From Deltaproteobacteria bacterium (GTDB lineage Bacteria > Myxococcota_A > UBA796 > GCA-2862545): DNA of 64,000 nucleotides. The position numbers and the translations under genes were made by a program. The DNA lies in the NCBI GenBank assembly GCA_016938035.1, contig JAFGVK010000047.1, positions 1 through 64,000 on the forward strand. Direction: 5' to 3'. A model generated the notes under the pieces. That model saw only the letters and a program-made list of their open reading frames with translations. It was not told the DNA's origin and did no database searches. Of this stretch, positions 18,768 to 30,365 are shown piece by piece. Each line of letters starts with the position of its first letter. The stretch's first letter is position 1.

Positions 18768-19859
18768 GTGCGCATTGTCCATGTGTGCAGGATCGGGCTC
18801 CCCCACAGGGGAGGTATGGAGGAGGTGGTGGCGGGGTTGTCCGCCGCGCAGCTGGGGTTGGGCCACAGGGTGGAGGTGGTGACCCTCAGCCGGGCGATCA
18901 CCGACGGGAGCGCGCTGCCGGAGGGCGCGTGGGGGGGCGTGCCTTACCGAAGGGTCGAGCGCCTCGGACCCCGCGCCTGGCCCTGGGCCAGGGGCCTCGT
19001 GGAGCGGGTGCGCGGCGCGGATCTGGTCCACGTACACGGCGTGGACGGCTTGTTGGACCTGCTCCTCGCGACCAGGAGGTGGCACGGCGCCAGGGTCGGT
19101 GTCTCGACACACGGGGCCTACCTCCACACGGGGCGCTGGCGGGCGGCCAAGCAGCTCTGGCTGCGGAGCGGGACCAGGCTCGCGCTGAGGGCCGCGGACG
19201 CCGTGTGGTTCGACTCCGAGCTGGATCGGAGCGCGCTGCGGCCGGCCGGGGCCGAGGGAGAGGTGATCCCCAACGGGGTGCGGATCGAGCCCTTCCTGGC
19301 GCTGCCGCGCAGGCCAGAGCCGGGGCGCTGGCTTGTGCACGGGCGGGTGGACGTCCACAAGGGGACCGACGACCTGATCGAGGTGGTCGCGGCCCTGGGG
19401 GATCGAGGACCGCGCAGGGTGGTGGTTGCGGGGGCAGAGGCGACCCCCGGGCTCATCCGCTCCCTGGAGACCCTCGCTCGGCGTCGGGGGGTGGGTGAGA
19501 CCTTCCGCTTCTTGGGCCCGGTCTCGGAGCAGGCGCTGCTGGACCAGCTCCAGCGCGCTGAGCGCGCGGTGTATCCCTCGCGCTACGAGGGCTTCGGCGT
19601 CGCGGTGGTGGAGGCGATGGCCGCGGGGATCGCTCCGATCGTGTCGGACATCCCCGCCCACCGGGAGCTGGTGACCCTTCCAGCCGAGGGCGCGGTGGTG
19701 GACCTGCGTGACGTGCCCGGGGCCGTCGCGCGCCTGGCCGCGCTCCCGGTAGGGGGCTCGGAGGCGCCGAGGCTGAGGGCGGCGCGCTTCGGGTGGGAGC
19801 AGGTGGTGGAGCGCTGGGAGCAGGCCTACCGCGCCGCCCTAGGGGCGGTGCTGCGGTGA
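18768..19859 (+). CDS. Family 4 glycosyltransferase
   Basis: The 363-aa GT-B enzyme transfers a sugar from an activated donor, likely to a polysaccharide or lipid-linked intermediate. The N-terminus MRIVHVCRIGLPHRGGMEEV carries the typical acceptor-side glycine loop. The C-terminal half has the GT4 signature YPSRYEGFGVAVVEAMAAG, with the EX7E motif, and VIPNGVRIEPF. It starts with GTG. Its end overlaps the PssD-like gene by 4 bases (GTGA), opening a run of four coupled genes that ends with a Ser/Thr kinase. Confidence 0.92.
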   Translation: MRIVHVCRIGLPHRGGMEEVVAGLSAAQLGLGHRVEVVTLSRAITDGSALPEGAWGGVPYRRVERLGPRAWPWARGLVERVRGADLVHVHGVDGLLDLLLATRRWHGARVGVSTHGAYLHTGRWRAAKQLWLRSGTRLALRAADAVWFDSELDRSALRPAGAEGEVIPNGVRIEPFLALPRRPEPGRWLVHGRVDVHKGTDDLIEVVAALGDRGPRRVVVAGAEATPGLIRSLETLARRRGVGETFRFLGPVSEQALLDQLQRAERAVYPSRYEGFGVAVVEAMAAGIAPIVSDIPAHRELVTLPAEGAVVDLRDVPGAVARLAALPVGGSEAPRLRAARFGWEQVVERWEQAYRAALGAVLR

Positions 19860-20305
19860 GGCTTGGGCTGATCACCTCCTCGGGAGGTCACCTGGCTCAG
19901 CTCCTCTCGCTGCGGGAGTGGTGGGGACGGGAAGACCGCTTCTGGGTGAGCTTCGACACCCCCGACGCGGTGGAGCTGCTGCGCGGCGAGCGGGTCTACT
20001 GGGCGCACCACCCCACCAACCGCGATCCGGTGAACCTGGGGCGGAACCTTGCGCTGGCGGCGAAGGTGCTGGCGCGCGAGCGGCCCGAGGTGCTGGTCAG
20101 CGCGGGGGCGGGGGTGGCGCTCCCCTTCTTCGCTCTAGGGCGCGCGGCGGGGGTGGGGCTGGTGTTCCTGGAGGTCTTTGACCGCATCGAGGCGCCCTCC
20201 TTGACCGGTCGCCTGCTCCGCCCCTGGGTCGGCGCGGTGGCGCTCCAGTGGGAGGAGCAGCGCAGGGCCTACCCGGACGGGGTGGTGATCGGGAGGACCC
20301 TGTGA
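19856..20305 (+). CDS. PssD/Alg14-like polysaccharide biosynthesis protein
   Basis: This 149-aa protein has the Alg14 hallmarks: N-terminal SSGGHLAQLL, a conserved FWVSFD strand, and AGAGVALPFFALGRAAG followed by LVFLEVFDRIEAPSLTGRLL. Alg14-type subunits act at the membrane face and recruit the catalytic Alg13-type partner, here the next gene. The GTG start overlaps the preceding TGA. Together the two encode a split beta-glycosyltransferase of the kind known in exopolysaccharide loci such as pssDE or epsEF. Confidence 0.88.
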   Translation: MRLGLITSSGGHLAQLLSLREWWGREDRFWVSFDTPDAVELLRGERVYWAHHPTNRDPVNLGRNLALAAKVLARERPEVLVSAGAGVALPFFALGRAAGVGLVFLEVFDRIEAPSLTGRLLRPWVGAVALQWEEQRRAYPDGVVIGRTL

Positions 20306-20862
20306 TCTTGGTGACCACCGGCACCCACGTCCAGCCCTTTGACCGCCTCGTGCGTGCGGCGGAGCAGGTGGCGCTTGCGGTGGACGAGGAGGTGGTGGTG
20401 CAGCGGGGCGCCTCCAAGGAGCCTGCGCCTCACTGCAGGGTGGTGGACCTGCTCCCGTGGAGCGAGCTGGAGGCGCTGATGGGGCAGGCGCGGGTGGTGG
20501 TCTGCCACACCGGGCCCGCGACGGTGTTCCAGGCCGCGTCCCACGGGCACGTCCCCGTCGTCGTCCCGCGCTCAGCGTCCCACGGGGAGCACGTGGACGA
20601 TCACCAGCGGTGGTTCGCGAGCTGGCTCAGGGACAAGGTGGATCTGGTAGAGGACCCCGCTGAGCTGGTCGAGGCCGTGACGCGCCACGAGGATCGCGTC
20701 AGGGGGCTGGCGCCGCTAAGATCCTCACCGGAGGAGATTGCGGCCACCGCCGATCAAATGGCGTCGCTGGTGCGGCAGGTTGCCCGCAGGTCTCCCCGCA
20801 GCTACAACGCAATGAACGCACTTGTCTCCCTCTTCCAGCGAAAGCGCCGAAGCGATCGATGA
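20302..20862 (+). CDS. PssE/Alg13-like glycosyltransferase subunit
   Basis: The 186-aa protein matches the C-terminal half of GT28 enzymes: VTTGTHVQPFDRLV at the start and a donor-binding region with CHTGPATVFQAASHG and VPRSASHGEHVDDHQ. It should supply the UDP-sugar binding half, with PssD as its membrane partner. The GTG start overlaps the pssD-like TGA, and its own TGA overlaps the ATG of the downstream kinase. It is therefore linked to signalling at the translational level. Confidence 0.88.
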   Translation: MILVTTGTHVQPFDRLVRAAEQVALAVDEEVVVQRGASKEPAPHCRVVDLLPWSELEALMGQARVVVCHTGPATVFQAASHGHVPVVVPRSASHGEHVDDHQRWFASWLRDKVDLVEDPAELVEAVTRHEDRVRGLAPLRSSPEEIAATADQMASLVRQVARRSPRSYNAMNALVSLFQRKRRSDR

Positions 20863-22649
20863 CCCAGCCCCAGTCCCTTGCCGAAGGCCGCTACCTGCTC
20901 GTCAAACCCCTCGGCGAGGGGGGGATGGCCACCGTGTACCGCGCCTATGATCAGCGCCTCCAGGTGTGGCGGGCGGTCAAGATCCTCGCCCCGGAGTACT
21001 CGACCAAGCCCAAGCTCTGCCAGCGCTTCGAGGGCGAGGCGCAGACGATGGCGCTGCTCGAGCACAGCCACATCGTGCGGGTCTACGATGTCGGCCACGA
21101 GGGCAACACCGCCTATATCGTGATGGAGCTGGTGGAGGCTGGCTGCCTGGTGGACTGGCTCGATGAGTTCGGGCCCATGCCCCCGCGGATGGCGGTGCGG
21201 GTGACGCAGCAGATCTGCGACGGACTCACCGCGGCGCACGCCAAGGGCGTCATCCACCGGGACATCAAGCCCCACAACGTGCTGGTGACCCGCGACGGCA
21301 CCTGCAGGGTCACGGACTTTGGCATCGCCCGGGTGATGGACGGTGACGCCGGCATGACCAAGACCGGCGCGGTGATGGGCACCTGGGGCTATATGGCCCC
21401 AGAGCAGCGGACCGACGCCAAGCACGTGGACGCCCGGGCCGATCTCTACGCCACCGCCGCGTCCCTCTACTCGCTGCTCACCAACCGCCTGCCGATGGAC
21501 CTGTTCCTCGCCGAGCGCGACGACTCGATGATGGAGGGCATCCCCGCGGCGCTGGTGCCCGTGCTGATCCGCGCCACGGAGTACCGGAAGGAGGATCGGT
21601 ACGACTCGATGGTGGCCTTCAAGATCGCCCTGGAGGACGCCCTCGCCCTGCTCCCAGAGGATCCCCCCGAGACCCCGCCGCTGGCCAGGGACCCCGGCGA
21701 CCCGCTCCCGCCCCCGGATCCGGCGCTGTTCGCTGGGCTGGGCGCCGGGGTGACCGGCGCCGACTTCCTGGAGGAGGGAGGGGGGGCGGGTCGCACCATC
21801 CTGCCCCTTGGGTCGGACGCGGGCCAGACCTTGTCTCCGGAGCAGGGGGGGCTGTCTCCCAACCCGACGATCGCCCCGGATCAGCGCCACCTCACCCTCC
21901 CACCGGAGTACGTCAGCGGAGCCCAGATGTCGGGGCAGGTGGGGGCCACCTGGCAGCCGGGGCAGTCCTTCCCCCCCGCCGGAGAGGTGCGGGGGACCAA
22001 CAGGGCCGTGCTGGTGGGCTGGGTCCTGGCCGGTGCGATGGGGCTCGGTGGTCTAGGGCTCGGTGGGCTGGCCCTGGCGCTGGTGCTCAACACAGGTCGG
22101 GAGCTGCCCCCGGCGGATCCGGTCCCCGTGGTAGAGGCACCCACCGATCCTCCCCCACAGGTCGAGGCGCCGCCGGTGGTGGAGGTCCCCGAGGAGCCCC
22201 CCGTGGTCCAGGAGCCGCCGCCCGATCCGGCACCGAGACCCGATCGGCCGCCGGTGTCGAAGCCACCGGTGTCGAAGCCGCCGGTAGAGGCCGGGCCTGT
22301 GCGGGTGGTGGTGGTCCCCGACCCCGATCCAGTCGAGCCACCGGTCCCCGAGGAGCCCCCCGCGGTCAAGCAGTGCGTCACCGGGGTCGCCGCCCCAGGG
22401 CAGCTGGATCTAGCCGCTGGGGCACGGTTCTCAGCGAAGCTGTGCGTCGAGGATGGCACCGCGATGGAGCTGTGGTTCAGGCCGCGCGGTGGAGCCGCCT
22501 GGAGCTCGGTCAGGATGCCCTTCGCCTTGGGGACCCACCGGACCAAGCTGGATCTGGACGATCGCTTCTCGGCGGGGCTGGAGTACTACATCACCGCGGG
22601 GGACCACGGCTACGGCTCCCCGTCGGCGCCAATCTTCGTCCCGCGCTGA
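20859..22649 (+). CDS. Membrane-anchored Ser/Thr protein kinase in polysaccharide operon
   Basis: This 596-aa protein has a Hanks kinase domain at about 11-270, with Lys41 (AVKIL), HRDIKPHN (Asp135) and DFG (153-155) all intact. A juxtamembrane linker leads to one span at about 383-408. A Pro/Val/Glu-rich stretch follows, and then a C-terminal, probably extracytoplasmic beta-sandwich of about 95 residues with two cysteines (KQCVTG, KLCVEDG) that could form a disulfide. The ATG overlaps the stop of the pssE-like gene. Inference: it senses an envelope signal and controls polysaccharide synthesis. Confidence 0.92.
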   Translation: MTQPQSLAEGRYLLVKPLGEGGMATVYRAYDQRLQVWRAVKILAPEYSTKPKLCQRFEGEAQTMALLEHSHIVRVYDVGHEGNTAYIVMELVEAGCLVDWLDEFGPMPPRMAVRVTQQICDGLTAAHAKGVIHRDIKPHNVLVTRDGTCRVTDFGIARVMDGDAGMTKTGAVMGTWGYMAPEQRTDAKHVDARADLYATAASLYSLLTNRLPMDLFLAERDDSMMEGIPAALVPVLIRATEYRKEDRYDSMVAFKIALEDALALLPEDPPETPPLARDPGDPLPPPDPALFAGLGAGVTGADFLEEGGGAGRTILPLGSDAGQTLSPEQGGLSPNPTIAPDQRHLTLPPEYVSGAQMSGQVGATWQPGQSFPPAGEVRGTNRAVLVGWVLAGAMGLGGLGLGGLALALVLNTGRELPPADPVPVVEAPTDPPPQVEAPPVVEVPEEPPVVQEPPPDPAPRPDRPPVSKPPVSKPPVEAGPVRVVVVPDPDPVEPPVPEEPPAVKQCVTGVAAPGQLDLAAGARFSAKLCVEDGTAMELWFRPRGGAAWSSVRMPFALGTHRTKLDLDDRFSAGLEYYITAGDHGYGSPSAPIFVPR

Positions 22650-22991
22650 TCGCGGCCGACCAGGGGCGGTGTGGCCCCCCGTGTCCCCGCCGGCGTGCCT
22701 CAGTCGGGTGCGAGGGCGCTCGCTGACCCTCGCGCTGGTCTGGCTGCGGGCCTCCGCGGGAGGCAGGGTGGCGCGCACCGCCGCAGCGAGGTCGAGCTGC
22801 CCCGGCAGTGGGAGCCTCTCCACGCCGAGGGGAGAGTGCCCGGCAGGAGCGATCTGTGCCTCACACCCACAGGACCTCCCGGGCGCGAGGCCGAGCGACC
22901 CGCCCCCCCCCGCGCTCCGACCCTGCTGACCGCGCCCCTGAGCAGAGGAGGCGGACCCTGGGGCCCGCCTCGCGCGACCGACGCGGTGGCG
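22650..22991. other. Intergenic region between convergent genes
   Basis: This is the shared 3' space of the kinase and ppdK genes. I see one short hairpin at 22948-22971 and no gene. The sequence is very GC-rich with no U-tract terminator. Confidence 0.5.
22948..22971 (-). terminator. Candidate hairpin after ppdK
   Basis: GAGGCGG pairs with CCGCCTC around a 10-nt loop, about 20 bases past the ppdK stop. There is no U-tract, so this is a weak call. Confidence 0.25.
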
Positions 22992-25754
<2,763 letters not shown>

Positions 25755-26282
25755 TGGGTGCCTCCGAATAGGGATCGCTGATGATCCGAAAGGTTCGTCA
25801 CCCTCATATGGCGAACAGGCCTCCCCTTCAAGGACGTGTCTCGTTTGTGAGTTACTGGCCCCGTGATCCTCCTGCGGTGCGTCCGGCTGGTCCGATCGGC
25901 GAGGCCCCGTGGGAGGTGGGCGAAGGGTTGCAGCGCGCGGTGAAACATCTCGCGCGAGGCACCTCGTCGGCGGCCTCGGTGTTTCCGGTGCAATCGCGGT
26001 GACCCACCGTGAGATCTTGGCAGGCAGGCCGCCACGCGGATAAGAGGTGACACGCTTTGTGTAGAACCCCAAAGGCGGCGTTGGTAAAGGAACATTATTT
26101 CTATTTGACGTCAGGTGCAGGTCGGTTACATCGCGTGGCCTGGGCTACAGAATCCTCTTATCGTTCCTTGAACGGCGGGGCCTGTTGGCCTTCAATGCGC
26201 CTCTGGTCACAAGTCAGCACGCCGGTTCCCCCCACAGCGGGAGGGCGGCCTCCACCAAAACCCCAACGGGTCAGGAGAGTTC
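25755..26282. other. Divergent intergenic region of ppdK and gltA
   Basis: This 528-bp space must hold both promoters. It is noticeably more AT-rich near 26085-26110, and a weak sigma-70-like promoter is annotated there. No small gene is convincing. Confidence 0.5.
26105..26132 (+). promoter_or_regulatory. Possible gltA promoter
   Basis: TTGACG at 26105 is a 5/6 match to a -35 box, with TACATC (3/6) 16 bases downstream. It sits 150 bp before the gltA start in a locally AT-rich patch. The -10 is poor, so confidence is low. Confidence 0.25.
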
Positions 26283-27587
26283 ATGTCCATTCTGAAAGAT
26301 CGGCTCGCCAGCAAGATCGAAGCGCATCGTCCCCGCACCACCCGCCTCCTCAAGGAGTACGGTGATTTCAAGGTCGGCGAGATCACGATGGAGCAGTGCA
26401 TCGGCGGGATGCGCAGCATCAAGGCCCTGGTCACTGACATCTCCTACCTCGATCCCAACGAGGGGATTCGCTTCCGCGGGATGACCATCCCCGAGACCCT
26501 TGAGGCGCTCCCCAAGCCCGAGGGCAAGGAGTACCCCTTCGTCGAGGGCCACATCTTCCTGCTCCTCACCGGTGATGTCCCCACCCTGCCCGAGGTGATG
26601 GAGCTCGTCGAGGAGTTCAAGGCTCGCCGCGCCGTGCCTCAGTACGTCTACGATGTGCTCGCGGCCATGCCGGCCGACGCCCACCCCATGGCGATGTTCA
26701 CCGTGGCGATCAACGCCATGCAGGGCGAGAGCAAGTTCGCCAAGGCCTATGAGGAGGGGATGAAGAAGACCGAGTACTGGGAGCCCATGTACGAGGATGC
26801 CCTCGATCTGCTCGCTCGCGTCCCTGTGATCGCCGCCTACATCTACCGCCTCAAGTACCGGAACGGCGAGCAGATCGCGCCGCACGCCGACCTGGACATG
26901 GGCGGCAACTTCGCGCACATGATGGGAATCGACGCGCCTTACGACGACCTGATGCGCCTGTACTTCCTCCTCCACTCCGACCACGAGAGCGGGAACGTCT
27001 CCGCGCACACCACCCACCTGGTCGGCTCGGCCCTGTCCGACGCCTACTACAGCCTCGGCGCGGCGATGGGCGGCCTCGCGGGCCCCCTGCACGGCCTGGC
27101 GAACCAGGAGGTGCTCCGCTGGATCCAGGGCGTGCTCGACGAGATGGGGGGCGTCGCTCCCGACAGCGAGGGCCTCAAGAAGTTCGTGTGGGACACCCTC
27201 AACTCCGGCCAGGTCATCCCCGGCTACGGCCACGCGGTGCTCCGCAAGACCGATCCCCGCTACGAGTCGCAGCGCCAGTTCTGCCTCAAGCACCTGCCGG
27301 ACGACAAGATCTTCGCGCTGGTCAGCGGCCTGTACGACGTGGTGCCCGACATCCTCCGCGAGCACGGCAAGGCCAAGAACCCCTGGCCCAATGTCGACGC
27401 GCAGTCCGGCGTGATCCAGTGGTATTACGGCGTCACCGAGTATGACTTCTACACCGTGATGTTCGGTGTCGGCCGCGCGATCGGGGTGCTCTCCAACCTG
27501 GTGTGGGACCGCGCCCTCGGCTACCCGCTCGAGCGCCCCAAGTCCCTCACCACCGACATGCTCGAGAAGATGGTCGGCATCCAGTAG
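26283..27587 (+). CDS. gltA: Citrate synthase, mitochondrial (eukaryotic) type
   Basis: This 434-aa enzyme condenses acetyl-CoA and oxaloacetate. Active-site residues are His270 (GPLHGLANQE), His317 (GYGHAVLRKTDPRY) and Asp372 (WPNVDAQSG). The sequence closely follows the animal/mitochondrial enzyme along its length, for example IHSDHEGGNVSAHT-like LLHSDHESGNVSAHTTHLVG and GKAKNPWPNVD, rather than the E. coli hexameric type. Eukaryote-like citrate synthases are known from Geobacter and relatives. AGGAGAG precedes the ATG, and a strong intrinsic terminator follows. Confidence 0.96.
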   Translation: MSILKDRLASKIEAHRPRTTRLLKEYGDFKVGEITMEQCIGGMRSIKALVTDISYLDPNEGIRFRGMTIPETLEALPKPEGKEYPFVEGHIFLLLTGDVPTLPEVMELVEEFKARRAVPQYVYDVLAAMPADAHPMAMFTVAINAMQGESKFAKAYEEGMKKTEYWEPMYEDALDLLARVPVIAAYIYRLKYRNGEQIAPHADLDMGGNFAHMMGIDAPYDDLMRLYFLLHSDHESGNVSAHTTHLVGSALSDAYYSLGAAMGGLAGPLHGLANQEVLRWIQGVLDEMGGVAPDSEGLKKFVWDTLNSGQVIPGYGHAVLRKTDPRYESQRQFCLKHLPDDKIFALVSGLYDVVPDILREHGKAKNPWPNVDAQSGVIQWYYGVTEYDFYTVMFGVGRAIGVLSNLVWDRALGYPLERPKSLTTDMLEKMVGIQ

Positions 27588-27611
27588 GCCGGTCGCGTCG
27601 AGCTGAAATGC

Positions 27612-27650
27612 GGCCTCCCCCTCTTTGTTGAGGTGGGAGGCCTTTTTCTT
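27612..27650 (+). terminator. Intrinsic terminator after gltA
   Basis: The stem GGCCTCCC/GGGAGGCC continues through CCTC/GAGG with one bulged T around a short T-rich loop. It is followed directly by TTTTTCTT, making it the clearest Rho-independent terminator in the window. Confidence 0.92.
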
Positions 27651-27751
27651 GTGAACATCTCGGCGTGGCGAGACACCCTCTCCCCGCCGGCCCTGGGGGT
27701 GCGGGTCGCCACCCTGTTCGTTATGAGCGGTTGAATCCAACGGGAGTATGC

Positions 27752-29650
27752 ATGTCCTCGTCCCTGCGCGGAGTGATGATCACGATGATGGCCTTCTTTT
27801 CAGTGAGCGGTGCCGCTCTGGGTGCCAAGCCCACCACCCTCGATCGCGAGCAGATCCCCGAGGCCTACAAATGGAACCTCGCGGACATCTACACAGACTG
27901 GAGCGCTTGGGAGGCGGATCTCAAGAAGTTCGAGACCAAGATGGCCGACATGAACGCGCTCAAGGGCACGCTGGCGTCCGGAGCTGACGCGGTGCTGCTC
28001 GCCTACAAGACGATGGACGAGCTGCAGATGGTGGCCGAGAAGACCTACTTCTACCCGGGTCTGATGGGCACTCAGGACACGCGCGACAACGAGGTGCAGG
28101 CGCGCCTGCAGCAGGTCACGATCCTGTACTCCAAGTTCGAGCAGGACACGGCCTGGTTCACCCCTGAGCTGCTGGCTATTCCCAAGGACACCATGGTGGG
28201 GTGGATCGACAGCACCCCCGGCCTCGTGCCATACCGCTTCCCGATCCTGGAGGCCTATCGCCAACAGGAGCACGTCCTCTCCGAGGACGGCGAGCGCCTG
28301 CTCGCTTTCGGCTCGCAGTTCTCTGACGTGCCAAGGCAGACCTACTCGATGATCTCCACCGCTGATGTGGAGTTCCCCTCTGTCACCCTGGCCGATGGCT
28401 CCGAGATCAAGGCGACCCACGGCGCCTACGAGGTTGCCCGGCACGCCAACCGCAACCAGTCTGATCGCGAGGCGATCTTCAAGGCCCATTTCTCGACCTT
28501 CAACCACTTCGAGAACACCTACGCCGCGATCTACAACGGGGTGCTGCAGCGGGACTGGTTCCTGGCCCGCTCCCGCTCTTACAGCTCCTCCGCTGAGGCG
28601 GCGCTCGACAGCCACGCCATCCCGGTGGCGGTGCTCGACAACCTGATCAACACCGCCAAGACCGGCTCGGCGCCCCTCCAGCGCTACCAGCGCATCCGCA
28701 AGGAGCGCCTCGGGCTGGAGACCTACCACTACTACGACGCCTACCTGCCCCTGGTGGATGTGGACTGGCAGATCCCCTACGAGGAGGCGCAGCCCCTGGT
28801 GCTGGCCTCGGTGGGCATCTACGGGAAGCAGTACCAGGGCACCGTTCAGGAGGCCCTGAGCAGCCGGTGGATCGACGTGTACGAGAGCGAGGGCAAGCGC
28901 TCTGGCGCCTTCTCCTGGGGAACCTACGGGATGCACCCGTACATGCTCCTCAACTACGGCGACACCCTCAACGACGCCTTCACCCTCGCGCACGAGCTGG
29001 GTCACACCATGCACTCGGTGCTGTCGAGCGAGGCGCAGCCCTACGCGACCCACGACTACACCATCTTTGTGGCCGAGGTCGCGAGCATGACCAACGAGAA
29101 CATGCTCCTCGACCACCTCCTCACGGTGACCACGGACCCGGCGAAGCGCGTGGTCCTCCTTCAGCACGCGATCGACGACATCTCCTCGGGCTTCTATCGC
29201 CAGGCGATGTTCGCGGACTTTGAGCTCAAGGCGCACCGGGCGGTGGAGGCTGGCCAGCCGGTCACCGCCGAGACGCTGCAGGCGCTCTACCTGGAGTCCC
29301 TGCACGACTTCTTCGGCGATAGCCTCGACGGCCAGGAGGAGTACAAGAACACCTGGGCGCGCATCCCCCACTTCTACAACAGCCCCTTCTACGTGTACCA
29401 GTACGCGACCTCAAAGGCCGCGGCTACCCTCGAGTTCGAGCGGATGACCACTGGCAAGAAGAAGGACAAGGCGGCGGCGGTAGAGACCTACCTCAACCTG
29501 CTGAAGGCGGGGGGGAGCGACCACCCCATCACGCTCCTGCAGAAGGCGGGTGTCGACTTCTCCACGACCGCGCCGGCCGAGGCGCTGGTGCAGAAGATGG
29601 ACGATCTCGTCTCTCAGCTCGAGGTTGAGCTGGCGAAGCTCGACAGGTAG
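27752..29650 (+). CDS. Exported M3-family oligoendopeptidase (PepF-like)
   Basis: The 632-aa zinc peptidase has HELGH at 414-418 in LAHELGHTMHS and the downstream Glu in AEVASMTNE, the full gluzincin set. Similarity runs the length of oligoendopeptidase F. Unusually, it begins with a signal peptide (MSSSLRGVMITMMAFFSVSGAALGA), so it should act in the periplasm or outside, whereas PepF proteins are usually cytoplasmic. The ATG at 27752 follows GGGAG; an upstream extension has no signal or family match. Likely role: degrading short peptides for nutrition. Confidence 0.9.
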   Translation: MSSSLRGVMITMMAFFSVSGAALGAKPTTLDREQIPEAYKWNLADIYTDWSAWEADLKKFETKMADMNALKGTLASGADAVLLAYKTMDELQMVAEKTYFYPGLMGTQDTRDNEVQARLQQVTILYSKFEQDTAWFTPELLAIPKDTMVGWIDSTPGLVPYRFPILEAYRQQEHVLSEDGERLLAFGSQFSDVPRQTYSMISTADVEFPSVTLADGSEIKATHGAYEVARHANRNQSDREAIFKAHFSTFNHFENTYAAIYNGVLQRDWFLARSRSYSSSAEAALDSHAIPVAVLDNLINTAKTGSAPLQRYQRIRKERLGLETYHYYDAYLPLVDVDWQIPYEEAQPLVLASVGIYGKQYQGTVQEALSSRWIDVYESEGKRSGAFSWGTYGMHPYMLLNYGDTLNDAFTLAHELGHTMHSVLSSEAQPYATHDYTIFVAEVASMTNENMLLDHLLTVTTDPAKRVVLLQHAIDDISSGFYRQAMFADFELKAHRAVEAGQPVTAETLQALYLESLHDFFGDSLDGQEEYKNTWARIPHFYNSPFYVYQYATSKAAATLEFERMTTGKKKDKAAAVETYLNLLKAGGSDHPITLLQKAGVDFSTTAPAEALVQKMDDLVSQLEVELAKLDR

Positions 29651-29756
29651 GCTCCGCGGGACGCTGGCCGCCGCTGGGCCCGCCCGTCTCCGGACGCGGC
29701 GGGTCACACATTGGTGGCCTGACGGCTCCGTAGGGGACCCGCTACAGGAGCTTCGG

Positions 29757-30305
29757 ATGAAGGGCATCACCATCGCAGGGATCATCGGCGTCGCGGCATC
29801 GCTCTCGGTGTTCGGCGTCGCGCTGGTCGGGGACGAGACCGCCGCCAGCACTGTGAAGGAGAAGGAGCCCGCGGCCGTCGCGGCGTCTGCGTCAACGAGC
29901 TCGGCGTCAGCGCACGAGTTTGAGGTGGAGGGGCTGCTCGGAGAGCCCGTGCGCCTCTCCGACTTCAGGGGCAAGCCGGTGGTGCTGAACTTCTGGGCCC
30001 CCTGGTGCCCCCCCTGCAGGGCGGAGCTGCCCGCCTTCTCGGCCTACGCCAAGGCCAACCCGGACGTGAAGGTGATCGGGATGGCGGTGGACGCCGGGGC
30101 CACCACCAAGGCCGCGGACGCGGCGGGAAAGCGGATGGGCATCGTCTACGACATCTACCCGGCGACCCGCTCGATCATGAGCGCCTTCCAGGTCCCTGGG
30201 CTGCCCACGACGGTCATCCTAGACGCGCGGGGTGAGGTGTCGAGCACCCACACCGGCGCGATGACCGAGGCTCAGCTCAGCAGGGCGGTGGACGCGGCGC
30301 GGTAG
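29757..30305 (+). CDS. TlpA/ResA-type membrane-anchored thioredoxin
   Basis: This 182-aa protein has an N-terminal signal anchor (GITIAGIIGVAASLSVFGVAL), a Ser/Ala-rich linker and a thioredoxin fold with the redox motif WCPPC (Cys84, Cys87) and the cis-proline in GLPTT. Proteins of this type reduce periplasmic disulfides, often for cytochrome c maturation. AGGAG lies 7 bases before the ATG. It follows the peptidase gene by 106 bp on the same strand. Confidence 0.9.
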   Translation: MKGITIAGIIGVAASLSVFGVALVGDETAASTVKEKEPAAVAASASTSSASAHEFEVEGLLGEPVRLSDFRGKPVVLNFWAPWCPPCRAELPAFSAYAKANPDVKVIGMAVDAGATTKAADAAGKRMGIVYDIYPATRSIMSAFQVPGLPTTVILDARGEVSSTHTGAMTEAQLSRAVDAAR

Positions 30306-30365
30306 GCGTGATGGCGCCTCGGATCAGGGGCTAGCACCCCGCCTCGGTTGGGGTATGCTGCGCCT

